The position numbers and the translations under genes are program-made. Under the pieces are notes generated by a model that was given only the letters and a program-made list of their open reading frames with translations, ran no database searches and was not told the DNA's origin. Of a stretch of 64,000 nt of DNA, positions 8,755-16,649 are shown piece after piece. Position 1 is the first letter of the stretch; the number at the start of each line of letters is the position of its first letter. The DNA is from Phytomonospora endophytica (GTDB lineage: Bacteria; Actinomycetota; Actinomycetes; Mycobacteriales; Micromonosporaceae). The stretch covers positions 322,646 through 386,645 of the forward strand of contig NZ_JACHGT010000008.1 of assembly GCF_014202425.1 (NCBI RefSeq). Direction: 5' to 3'.

Positions 8755-8861
8755 GTTCGTGCTGCCTGTCAAGTCCGCTCGAACCTTGCGGGTGTTTGAG
8801 GCCATGACCTGCGATCCGAAAAGCAGCTTCGGACGGTGGCGATCGAGACCGACAGGATGTT

Positions 8862-9221
8862 CTACGTCGGTGACGTCCTCTGCGGCAGAGTCCGGGGTAC
8901 TTGGAAGTCATCAGGCAGGTTGAGGAACCAGTCGGCCGCCGCGGCTGCGAGTTCCTCAAGGGAGCCTTCGGCGTGGAGGGCGTACTCGGTGGGTTCGTCG
9001 AAGTAGAAGAGCTGGTTGTGGATCTCATCCCCGTGTACGGAACCCTCTTCGAGGACCAAGCCCCAGTGGGTGCGGTCAGCGGTGAGCCGGGCGAACATGG
9101 TGCCATCGCACCAGTTCTGAGGAACGACCCAAGGTGGTGCAGAGTGAGACGCGGTGAGCCGCTGCAACTCGACCCAGAAGCGGTGCTCGGTCTCGGTGAG
9201 ATGCGCTTCGTTGTCTTCCAC
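8862..9221 (-). CDS. Small unknown acidic protein between direct repeats
   Basis: 119 residues, acidic, with several Trp and His residues and no signal or membrane segment. Motifs such as VELQRLTASHS, WGLVLEEGS and SLEELAAAAADWF suggest a compact cytosolic alpha/beta protein. I do not recognise a family. The GTG start is preceded at exactly 6 nt by TAGCAT, a leaderless-type -10 box, which supports a real expressed gene. The gene sits alone between the two copies of an imperfect direct repeat (8668-8754 and 9311-9398), so it may be a transferred cassette. Confidence 0.55.
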   Translation of the reverse strand: MEDNEAHLTETEHRFWVELQRLTASHSAPPWVVPQNWCDGTMFARLTADRTHWGLVLEEGSVHGDEIHNQLFYFDEPTEYALHAEGSLEELAAAAADWFLNLPDDFQVPRTLPQRTSPT

Positions 9222-9310
9222 GAAGCGATGCTAGACCCACCGAGAGGCGAGGTAACGCCACGACCGCACCGCCGTTGCGTTCGATCCGCAAAGTGGATGC
9301 GGACTCCGCA

Positions 9311-9398
9311 GGGCCTGAGCTCCACGTAGGACTGTCCACGCCGGGCACGACAGAACCCGGCGGACACCACGACAACAACTTGGCGGGCCACACCGGGG
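9311..9398. repeat. Imperfect direct repeat, copy B
   Basis: Second copy of the element at 8668-8754, same orientation, with one 2-nt length difference and scattered substitutions. It lies between the promoter of the small gene 8862-9221 and the upstream region of the debranching enzyme. Confidence 0.8.
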
Positions 9399-9463
9399 CG
9401 GTGCCCGCGGCGGGATCCCCGAAACCTCCACATCCCTTTACTCCCAGCACATCTGCTGCTACG

Positions 9464-9499
9464 TTGCAAAAACCCCGCAAGTCCTTGCATCGCCGCAAG
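9464..9499. promoter_or_regulatory. Two TTGC/GCAA inverted repeats upstream of the debranching enzyme
   Basis: TTGC-N9-GCAA at 9464-9480 is followed by CTTGC-N6-GCAAG at 9484-9499, just before the GGAGG ribosome binding site. CTTGCA-type half-sites are known from LacI/MalR-controlled amylase genes of actinomycetes; binding by such a repressor is inferred from resemblance and from the starch-degrading product. Confidence 0.45.
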
Positions 9500-9512
9500 T
9501 GGAGGCCCCGGC

Positions 9513-11825
9513 ATGGTCCTACGCGTCTGGCGCGGTTCAACCCTCCGTCGCCACATCGTCCTCGTCACGCTTCTCGCGCTGCTGGCCAGTGTCGCCGTGT
9601 GGGCGGTGACGGCGAATCCCGCGCGCGGCGGCATCGACACGGCGCGTCTCGGGGCGCGCTACAGCGCCGACCGTACGACCATCACCTTCCGGGTCCACTC
9701 CGGGACGGCCACGCGGATCGCCGTCTACCTCTACGACCAGCCGACGGGCGCGGCGCCGGTGCGCGAGGCCGTCCTCGCCAAGTCCGGGAGCGTCTGGGAG
9801 GCGACGGTCCCGGCCGCGGGGAAGTACTACGGCTACCGCGCGTGGGGCCCGAACTGGCCGTACAACGCGTCATGGACGCCGGGCTCGTTCGCCGGATTCG
9901 TGTCCGATGTGGACGCCACGGGCAACCGCTTCAACCCCAACAAGCTCCTGCTCGACCCCTACGCCCGCGAGGTCAGCCACGACCCGCTCCGTCCGGGCAT
10001 GACCGATGAATCGGTCTACACCTCCGGTCCCGCCGGGCGCACCATCGACAGCGGACCGCACGCCGCCAAGGGCGTCCTCCTCGCGGCGAGCACGCCCGTG
10101 ACGGGCACGAAGCCGTCCCGGCCGCTCAAGGACGACATCGTCTACGAGGCGCACCTTCGCGGGCTCACCGCCAACGACGCCTCCATTCCCGCCGCCTACC
10201 GCGGCACCTACCGTGGCGCCGGGCTCAAGGCCGCCCAGCTTGCGGCCCTCGGCGTCACCGCCGTGGAGTTCCTGCCCGTCCAGGAGACCCAGAACGACGC
10301 CAACGACGTCGACGCCACGGGCACGGCGGGTGACAACTACTGGGGCTACATGACCCTCAACTACTTCGCCCCCGACCGGCGCTACTCCTCCGACAAGTCC
10401 CCCGGCGGACCCACGGCCGAGTTCGCCGCGATGGTCAAGGCCTTCCACGACAACGGTCTGAAGGTCTTCGTCGACGTCGTCTACAACCACACCGGTGAAG
10501 GCGGCGTCCACGGCGCCGACAAGAACGTCTACAACCTCTTCTCCTACCGTGGCCTCGACAACCCCACCTACTACTCCCTGTCTGCAGACCGCCAGTCCTC
10601 TGTGGACAACACCGGCGTCGGCGGCAACTACAACACCTACAACCCGGTCGCGCAGAACCTCATCGTCGACTCTCTCGCCCACTGGCGCGACACCCTCGGC
10701 GTCGACGGCTTCCGCCACGACCTCGCCTCGGTCCTCGGCAACACCTGCCAGCACGGTTGCTTCTCCTACAACCGCACCGATCCGGCGACCGCCCTCAACC
10801 GCATCACCGCCGAGATGCCCGCGCGCCCGGCCGGCGGCGGCGCCGGGACCGACTGGATCGCCGAACCCTGGGCGATCGGGGCCGGGACCTACCAGGTCGG
10901 GAACTTCCCGCCCGGCTGGGCCGAATGGAACGGCCGCTACCGCGACACCCTGCGCAGCGACCAGAACAAGCTCGGCGTCGACGCCGTCACGCCCGGGCAG
11001 CTCGCGACGCGCTTCGCCGGATCCGCCGACCTCTACGCCGACGACGGCCGCAAGCCCTGGCACTCGGTGAACTTCATGGTCGCCCACGACGGGTTCACCC
11101 TCAAAGACCTGTACTCGTGCGACACCAAGAACAACACGCAGGCCTGGCCCTACGGCCCCTCCGACGGCGGCAGTGACGACAACATCTCCTGGGACCACGG
11201 TGGAAACGCGGCCCTGCAACGGAAGGCGGCCCGCAACGCCACGGCCTTCCTGATGCTGTCGGCCGGGACGCCGATGATGACCGGTGGGGACGAGTACCTG
11301 CGCTCCATGCGCTGCAACAACAATCCCTACAACCTCGACTCCAGCGCCAACTGGCAGTCGTGGTCCTTCGACGCGACACAAGGCGACTTCCGCGCCTTCA
11401 CGACCCGTCTCGCCGAGTTCCGCAAGGCCCACCCGGCGCTGCGCCCGGCCGACTTCTACACCGCGGCCGACGCCGACGGCGACGGCATGAGGCAGCTGGA
11501 CTGGTTCACCCCGGCCGGAACCACGCCCGACGCGTCCTATTGGGACGGCGCCGGGAACCACGCCCTCGGCTGGCGCTACGACGGGTCCGAACTCGGCGAC
11601 GGCGCCCCGGCCGTCTACGTCGGCTACAACGGCTGGTCCGGCGACGTCTCCTTCACGCTCCCTTCGCCCGGCGCGGGCAAACAGTGGTACCGCGTGACCG
11701 ACACCGGAACCTGGGCCGAAGGCCCGAACCAGGTCGCCGCGCCCGGCACCGAGGCACTGATCGGCGGCGCCGGAACCGCCTACCTTCTCCGCGAACGCGG
11801 CCTGCTCCTGCTCATCGCCAAGTAG
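9513..11825 (+). CDS. Secreted glycogen debranching / isoamylase-type GH13 enzyme
   Basis: 770 residues with an Arg-rich N-terminus and hydrophobic core (HIVLVTLLALLASVAVWAV), so exported by Sec. After a CBM48-like beta domain (about residues 45-150) comes the GH13 barrel with all four conserved regions: I DVVYNHTGEG (about 320), II DGFRHDLAS (nucleophile Asp, about 400), III WIAEPWAIG (acid Glu, about 450) and IV VAHDGFTLKDL (about 525). Such enzymes hydrolyse alpha-1,6 branches of glycogen, starch or pullulan. Export implies use of external polysaccharide rather than turnover of the cell's own glycogen. GGAGG lies 7 nt before the ATG; putative MalR-type operators precede it. Confidence 0.9.
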   Translation: MVLRVWRGSTLRRHIVLVTLLALLASVAVWAVTANPARGGIDTARLGARYSADRTTITFRVHSGTATRIAVYLYDQPTGAAPVREAVLAKSGSVWEATVPAAGKYYGYRAWGPNWPYNASWTPGSFAGFVSDVDATGNRFNPNKLLLDPYAREVSHDPLRPGMTDESVYTSGPAGRTIDSGPHAAKGVLLAASTPVTGTKPSRPLKDDIVYEAHLRGLTANDASIPAAYRGTYRGAGLKAAQLAALGVTAVEFLPVQETQNDANDVDATGTAGDNYWGYMTLNYFAPDRRYSSDKSPGGPTAEFAAMVKAFHDNGLKVFVDVVYNHTGEGGVHGADKNVYNLFSYRGLDNPTYYSLSADRQSSVDNTGVGGNYNTYNPVAQNLIVDSLAHWRDTLGVDGFRHDLASVLGNTCQHGCFSYNRTDPATALNRITAEMPARPAGGGAGTDWIAEPWAIGAGTYQVGNFPPGWAEWNGRYRDTLRSDQNKLGVDAVTPGQLATRFAGSADLYADDGRKPWHSVNFMVAHDGFTLKDLYSCDTKNNTQAWPYGPSDGGSDDNISWDHGGNAALQRKAARNATAFLMLSAGTPMMTGGDEYLRSMRCNNNPYNLDSSANWQSWSFDATQGDFRAFTTRLAEFRKAHPALRPADFYTAADADGDGMRQLDWFTPAGTTPDASYWDGAGNHALGWRYDGSELGDGAPAVYVGYNGWSGDVSFTLPSPGAGKQWYRVTDTGTWAEGPNQVAAPGTEALIGGAGTAYLLRERGLLLLIAK

Positions 11826-11826
11826 C

Positions 11827-13791
11827 TCACCCGCCCGGCCCGGAAGGGCCGGGCAGACCGGGGATCCGCACCACCGACACCGCCGGATGTGTTGTGGCGT
11901 AGGCGTTCAAGGCCTCGGCCAAGCGCTCGTCGCCGACGACGACGCGCAACGGGATGGTGAGCCGGTCGAGGCAGGCGAGGAAGGCGACGAGTCCCTTGTG
12001 CGAGGCCGGAAGCGGCCCGTCGTGGCCGACGAGGTCCTCGCCCTTCGTCGCGTAGGCCTGGGGTGCGGTGACCCCGAGATCCCGGTTGAGAGCGCCCAGG
12101 ATCAGGCTCGCGTGCTTGTTCTGCGGGCCGTCCGGCGAGTAGAAGACGACGGTGTGGACACCGTCGGCGAGCATGCCGCGCTCGGCCAGAGCGGTGAGCA
12201 GATCGCCGACGGGCGCGCCGATCCGGCCCGTCGCCCAGACCTGGCCCCAGGTGGTGTCGGCGGCGATGAGGTGCCCGGCCGGATCGAACTTCACCGTGCC
12301 GTAGGGGACCGCGCCGCTGAGGATGAGGGCGACACCGGCCGCGACCGCGCAGGCCGCGCGCGAACGCCATCCCGCACGCGGCCGGAAACGCGGCAGCCGT
12401 GCGAGCGCGGTCCCGGCCGTGACGAGCAGGATGATCCCGAGGACCTGCGGGAGTTTGCGGAAGTAGTAGGACTGGTGGCCGACGGTGGCCATGTTGTAGG
12501 CGAACAGCACGACCGTCAGGCCCCATCCGCCCAGGCCCAGGACGGCGAGCGTCCGCAGCCGGGGACTGCGCCGCCGGACCGGTGCGGCCACACCCAGGGC
12601 CGCGACGACGGTGAGTCCGACGAGAACGGAGGTCGGCAAGGGCATGATGAAGCCGTCGGTGTTGAGGTGCTCTGCGCCTTTGAACTCGCGCAGGTACCAG
12701 ATCAGGGGCTGGATCGCGGCCACCGCGCCGAATCCCGCCGCCATCGTGATCGCCCACCACGGGTGGCGGCGCACCCGCGGCCAGGAGAGGACGGCGGCCG
12801 CGACGATCGCGATCGCCGCCGGTGCGGCGAAGAGCGTGTAGGTGTAGGTGATCGCGACGGTCAGCGCGCCGACGAGCAGGAACTGTTCCGGTGCGCGCCG
12901 GGGCGGCCGGGCGAGGACCGCGATGAGCAGCGCGAGCAGGGCCATGCCGAGGATCTGGGAGTCGAAGCCCTCCCAGAGCATCGTCGTGTAGAAGCCCGTG
13001 CCGAGGAAACCGCAGATCCCGGCGACCAGCGCGGCCCGCCGCCACCCGGCGATCTGCGGGCCGGCGACCCGTCGCGCGGCCCAGGCGACGGTGAAGGTGA
13101 AGAGGCCGAAAGCCGCCGAGGCGTACCAGAAGTAGTGGTTCGCGCCCGCCAGGGCGGTGCCCGGATCGCCGCCGGTGACGAAGGAGTCGACGGTGGCGTA
13201 GAGGAAGTGCGCGCCCGCCGGGTACTGGCGCAGCATCGCCGGTTCCAGTGCCGTCGAGGCCTCACCGGGGTTCAGCGCCGGATAGCCGCCGATGCGCAGG
13301 ATCGTGTCGAAGAGGTTGACGTGCCGCACCCGGTCGCCGTTGACGAAACCGTAGGCGGCCCAGTCGAGTCCCCGTGTGCCGAGCCGCGGCAGAACCGCGA
13401 CCGCCGCGGCACCCGCACCGCCCGCCACCAGCAGCAGGTCGCTGCCCAACAGGCGCCGGGGAAGCTGTGGCCGACGGCCCGTCACCCCGGCGACGACGAC
13501 CACAAGGGACAGACCGGATCCGGCGATTGGCACCGGCTCCAGACCCCACGGCCAGAAGGTCGTGACGAGACCGGCGATGAGCACGCCGGACACGAGCAGG
13601 CCGAGGGCGGGCACGAGCCGGTCGAGCATGGTCCCGCCCGTCCGCAGCACGCTCGCCACCGCCAGCCACAACAGCAGCGGGGACAGGAAATCGGCGTGGG
13701 CGAGGTGAAGCAGCGTCGGCACGGCCCATGCCGAGGCGAGCGCCGCCACGAGCATCCCGGCACGCCGGGAGCCGTCATTGAACCGGAACAT
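11827..13791 (-). CDS. Polytopic membrane protein, GT-C glycosyltransferase-like
   Basis: About 654 residues with a dozen or so hydrophobic segments in the first 500 residues and a soluble C-terminal domain (TVVFYSPDGPQNKHAS... AEALNAYATTHP). The layout resembles actinomycete GT-C type (polyprenyl-phosphate sugar) transferases and related membrane proteins of unknown role. I see no decisive catalytic DD/DE motif, so the call is structural only. The frame extends upstream to a TTG at 13911; the ATG at 13791 fits the first charged/hydrophobic boundary better. Its end is convergent with the debranching enzyme, whose terminator hairpin overlaps the last codons. Confidence 0.65.
   Translation of the reverse strand: MFRFNDGSRRAGMLVAALASAWAVPTLLHLAHADFLSPLLLWLAVASVLRTGGTMLDRLVPALGLLVSGVLIAGLVTTFWPWGLEPVPIAGSGLSLVVVVAGVTGRRPQLPRRLLGSDLLLVAGGAGAAAVAVLPRLGTRGLDWAAYGFVNGDRVRHVNLFDTILRIGGYPALNPGEASTALEPAMLRQYPAGAHFLYATVDSFVTGGDPGTALAGANHYFWYASAAFGLFTFTVAWAARRVAGPQIAGWRRAALVAGICGFLGTGFYTTMLWEGFDSQILGMALLALLIAVLARPPRRAPEQFLLVGALTVAITYTYTLFAAPAAIAIVAAAVLSWPRVRRHPWWAITMAAGFGAVAAIQPLIWYLREFKGAEHLNTDGFIMPLPTSVLVGLTVVAALGVAAPVRRRSPRLRTLAVLGLGGWGLTVVLFAYNMATVGHQSYYFRKLPQVLGIILLVTAGTALARLPRFRPRAGWRSRAACAVAAGVALILSGAVPYGTVKFDPAGHLIAADTTWGQVWATGRIGAPVGDLLTALAERGMLADGVHTVVFYSPDGPQNKHASLILGALNRDLGVTAPQAYATKGEDLVGHDGPLPASHKGLVAFLACLDRLTIPLRVVVGDERLAEALNAYATTHPAVSVVRIPGLPGPSGPGG
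11833..11854. terminator. Terminator between debranching enzyme and convergent gene
   Basis: 9-bp perfect stem (11833-11841 with 11846-11854) and GGAA loop, 8 bases after the debranching enzyme stop; it also encodes the Gly/Pro-rich end of the convergent membrane protein. Confidence 0.6.
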
Positions 13792-13893
13792 GTGTGCAAG
13801 ACGCCCGAAGCCAAAGCACCGGTTGCCCACCGCCGGATGAACACGACATGGCCGTTCGGCCGCGTGACATCGCCACCACGGTCGGTACCGAAA

Positions 13894-13908
13894 AAGATCG
13901 TCGATCTT
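13894..13908. promoter_or_regulatory. Palindrome in the 13.8-14.0 kb divergent promoter region
   Basis: AAGATCG-T-CGATCTT, a perfect 15-bp palindrome in the 251-bp space between the divergent membrane-protein gene and the EEP-hydrolase gene. Possible operator; nothing else is recognised in this intergenic region apart from a GGAG before the ATG at 14043. Confidence 0.4.
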
Positions 13909-14042
13909 CAACGCACCAAGGGATCCGCGGTTCCACTACCCTCGGCCTTCGCCCCGGCGCCCCATGGACGTCACGCCCCCGTGCCCGGATGTTCGTGATC
14001 GACACCGAACCTCACAGGGCACCCACACCCCTGGAGTCAGTC

Positions 14043-14879
14043 ATGAGCAACACGATCAGCCGCCGCACGCTCATCGGCGGCGGGCTCGGCCTCGCCGTCG
14101 GCGCGTTCGCGTTCGCCGCGCCGGCCGCGGCCTCGCCGTACGCGACGATCCGCGTCGCCACCTTCAACATCCACCACGGCGCGGGCGGCGACGGCCTCGT
14201 CGACCTCGAACGCGTCGCCGCCTTCATCGAGGACCTCGACGTCGACCTCGTCGGACTTCAGGAGGTCGACAACCACTGGGGCGAGCGCAGCGCCTGGGCC
14301 GACCAGGCGGCGATCCTGTCCCGTCTGCTGGGGATGCGCGCGGTCTACGGTGCCAACCTCGACCTCGACCCGCCCGCCGAAGGGCAGCCGCGTCGTCAGT
14401 ACGGGACCGCGATCCTGTCGCGCGGCCCGATCCTGCGGTGGAGCAACACGCTCCTGCCGAAGCTGCCGGCCGGTGAGCAGCGCGGCCTGCTCCAGGCGAC
14501 CGTGGAGGCCAGGGGCGCGCGGCTCACCTTCGCCAACACCCATCTCCAGCACACCAGCGCCGCCGAGCGGCAGGCGCAGGCCGACGCGATCGTCGCACTA
14601 CTCGGCGAGCGCCGGACCATGCTCGTCGGCGATCTCAACGCCACCGCCGAACAGCCCGAGATCCAGACCCTCACCGACGTGTTCGCCGACTCCTGGGCCG
14701 CCGTCGGCGAGGGCCCCGGCTACACCTACGACGCGGCGAACCCGCACGCCCGCATCGACTTCGTCCTCGCCACACCGGACGTCAAGCCCGTCGAGGCGCG
14801 GGTCGTGACCGAGGCCGCGTCGGCGTCGGACCACCTCCCGGTCGTCGTGGAGTACCGCGTGCGCAAGGGAACCCACTAG
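14043..14879 (+). CDS. Tat-exported endonuclease/exonuclease/phosphatase family hydrolase
   Basis: 278 residues. The N-terminus has the twin-arginine motif SRRTLIGGG, a hydrophobic stretch and an Ala-rich cleavage region (about residue 31). The mature part shows the EEP fold motifs in order: RVATFNIHHG (Asn), LQEVD (metal-binding Glu), LVGDLNATAE (Asp/Asn) and ASDHLPVVVEY (catalytic Asp-His). Members cleave phosphodiesters of nucleic acids, inositol phosphates or sphingolipids with a divalent metal. Tat export fits folding with metal in the cytosol. Substrate unknown. GGAG is 6 nt upstream of the ATG, and a terminator hairpin follows the stop. Confidence 0.85.
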   Translation: MSNTISRRTLIGGGLGLAVGAFAFAAPAAASPYATIRVATFNIHHGAGGDGLVDLERVAAFIEDLDVDLVGLQEVDNHWGERSAWADQAAILSRLLGMRAVYGANLDLDPPAEGQPRRQYGTAILSRGPILRWSNTLLPKLPAGEQRGLLQATVEARGARLTFANTHLQHTSAAERQAQADAIVALLGERRTMLVGDLNATAEQPEIQTLTDVFADSWAAVGEGPGYTYDAANPHARIDFVLATPDVKPVEARVVTEAASASDHLPVVVEYRVRKGTH

Positions 14880-14885
14880 TTCCGT

Positions 14886-14916
14886 CGGGCGGCCCGGACC
14901 CGCCGGGCCGCCCGAA
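14886..14916 (+). terminator. Terminator after the EEP hydrolase
   Basis: Perfect 13-bp stem (14886-14898 with 14904-14916) and 5-nt loop, 6 bases after the stop codon, followed by an A/T-richer stretch. Confidence 0.7.
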
Positions 14917-14966
14917 GGATTAACGACCTTCCCGACGGGGCACTCCTACATCTGAAGGAGGACCCC

Positions 14967-15536
14967 ATGTCATCCACGTTGATCCTGATGATCGTTTTCG
15001 TCATCGTGGTCGCGCTCGCGGCGACGGCCTGGTACCTGTTCCGCGGCCGTTCGCTGCGCAGGCGCTTCGGGCCCGAGTACGACCGCCTCGTCGACGACAG
15101 CGGTCGCGCCGAGGCCGAACGCGAGCTGCGCGACCGTATGCGCCGCCACGCCGAGCTCGACCTGCACCAGCTGACCACCGAGGAGCGCGAACGCTACATA
15201 GGACGGTGGCGCGCGCTGCAGATCCACTTCGTCGACGAACCGGGCGAAGCCGTCCGGGAAGCCGACACGCTGACCAGCGGCCTCATCGCCGAGATCGGTT
15301 ACCCGACCGATGATCGCGAAGAGCAGATGGCGCAGTTGTCCGTCGACCACGCCAAACCGCTGCCCGCCTACCGCGAGGCTCACGAGCTCTCGGAGCAGAT
15401 CAACGGCGACGGCGCCGAGGTCAGCACCGAGCAGCTCCGCAACGCGATGGTCCAGTACCGCGCGATGATCGCCGATCTGCTCGGCGGCGCGCACCACATC
15501 GACGGCGACGGTTCGAGGAGGCCCAGCCATGCGTAA
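14967..15536 (+). CDS. Membrane-anchored protein with C-terminal WRALQ domain
   Basis: 189 residues. One N-terminal membrane helix (LILMIVFVIVVALAATAWYL), a basic RRRFGPEYDRLVDD segment and a charged helical domain with RWRALQIHFVDEPGEAVREAD. Proteins of this layout are common in actinobacteria but have no defined function. GAAGGAGGA precedes the ATG. The WRALQ domain is repeated in the next gene (15529-16557), which overlaps this one by 8 bases, so the two are co-translated and probably act together, this one fixed to the membrane. Confidence 0.7.
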   Translation: MSSTLILMIVFVIVVALAATAWYLFRGRSLRRRFGPEYDRLVDDSGRAEAERELRDRMRRHAELDLHQLTTEERERYIGRWRALQIHFVDEPGEAVREADTLTSGLIAEIGYPTDDREEQMAQLSVDHAKPLPAYREAHELSEQINGDGAEVSTEQLRNAMVQYRAMIADLLGGAHHIDGDGSRRPSHA

Positions 15537-16557
15537 CGACGCCACCGAGAACCTGCACAACGACGAACCCACCCGTGAACAGCAGAAGAAGCAGCCCGCG
15601 TCGGCCAAGAAGACCGACGCCGTGGGCAGACCGTCCACTGAGGACAAGAAGGCGGCCGACACGGCGAAGAAGACGCCGGCGGAGACCGCTTCCATGACAC
15701 CGAGTTTCTCGGACTCGGCGAAGACGAAACCGGCCACCGCCTCGAACGAGGCCGGCGGATCCGCAATGTCTCCGCGTGAACCCGAGGTCTACTCCCGCAC
15801 CCCGGTTCCCACCGACCGGCCCGCCGACGCGGACCTGCCCGACGGGGACAAGGCGTCCACCGGCGCACCCGATCACGCCGACCGTCCCGCCGCCACCGAA
15901 CACATCCCCTCCAGCGGCAAGGCGGACGCGGATTCCACGTCCACCACCCCCTCGAAGACCGAACCGCACAAGAGCTCCGCTCCGGTGAAGACCGAGGCCA
16001 CCAAGAGCCCCGTGCCGGCGAAGACCGAGGCTGACAAGAGTCCCGCTCCGGTGAAGACCGAAGCGGACAAGGGCCCCACGCCCACGAAGGACTCGGACCT
16101 GACGACCCCCGCCGCCGGCCGGGCGGAGGCGGAACTGAAGACCCCCGCCCCCACCAAGGCGGACTCGGATCTGAAGGCCCCGGCCTCGTCGCGGCATGAC
16201 GGTCCGGTCACGGCCGATCCGGCCCACCAGGAGAACGCGGCACCCGCCCGGGCCTTCGGGCGCGCCGAGGTCACCGACCCCGGTGAGCAGAACTCGTTGC
16301 TGCCGAAGGGATCGCGCGACGACCTGCGCGAACGCTGGCAGGCGCTGCAGATGCGCTTCGTCGACGACCCGCGCACCGCCGCCAACGACGCGGGCGCGCT
16401 CGTCGAAGAGTCGCTCGGCCGGCTCCGGACGGCCCTCGACGACCGCAAACGCGAACTCGACGGCTGGGACAGCGGCAACGGCACGACCGACACCGAACGG
16501 CTTCGCCTGGCCGTGCGCAACTACCGGGAACTGCTGGACAACGTTCTCGGTCACTGA
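15529..16557 (+). CDS. Repeat-rich protein sharing the WRALQ domain
   Basis: 342 residues without a signal peptide. Residues about 1-250 are low-complexity Lys/Pro/Thr/Asp-rich sequence with degenerate tandem units of the type KTEA(D/T)KSP(A/V)P. The last about 85 residues (LRERWQALQMRFVDDPRTAA...) are homologous to the domain of the upstream gene. The disordered part may act as a flexible spacer. The 8-bp overlap with 14967-15536 indicates a two-gene operon. Expression conditions and function unknown; the shared helical domain might mediate pairing of the two products. Confidence 0.7.
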   Translation: MRNDATENLHNDEPTREQQKKQPASAKKTDAVGRPSTEDKKAADTAKKTPAETASMTPSFSDSAKTKPATASNEAGGSAMSPREPEVYSRTPVPTDRPADADLPDGDKASTGAPDHADRPAATEHIPSSGKADADSTSTTPSKTEPHKSSAPVKTEATKSPVPAKTEADKSPAPVKTEADKGPTPTKDSDLTTPAAGRAEAELKTPAPTKADSDLKAPASSRHDGPVTADPAHQENAAPARAFGRAEVTDPGEQNSLLPKGSRDDLRERWQALQMRFVDDPRTAANDAGALVEESLGRLRTALDDRKRELDGWDSGNGTTDTERLRLAVRNYRELLDNVLGH

Positions 16558-16599
16558 CGCGAATGTGTCCCCGCCCACCCGGGGAACCTTTCGCGAAGA

Positions 16600-16647
16600 G
16601 CGGACCTCTTCTGCACTGACAGCCACCGTCACGCAGAAGAGGTCCGC
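16600..16647 (+). promoter_or_regulatory. Perfect 15-bp hairpin covering the ribosome binding site of the 16650 gene
   Basis: Arms 16600-16614 and 16633-16647 are perfectly complementary with an 18-nt loop. The right arm contains AGAAGAGG, the only Shine-Dalgarno-like sequence of the gene starting at 16650, and ends 2 nt before the ATG. It could be a terminator for the upstream operon, but the position suggests translation control. Confidence 0.6.
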
Positions 16648-16649
16648 GC

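Noticed and set aside
7667-9500. Intact insertion sequence or prophage
   Set aside because: No transposase, integrase or terminal inverted repeats could be read; only a small HTH fragment and a direct repeat are present.
15950-16100. Tandem repeats in the Lys/Pro-rich segment as a possible minisatellite or CRISPR-like array
   Set aside because: The repeats are in frame, degenerate at the DNA level and encode a continuous protein; no spacers.
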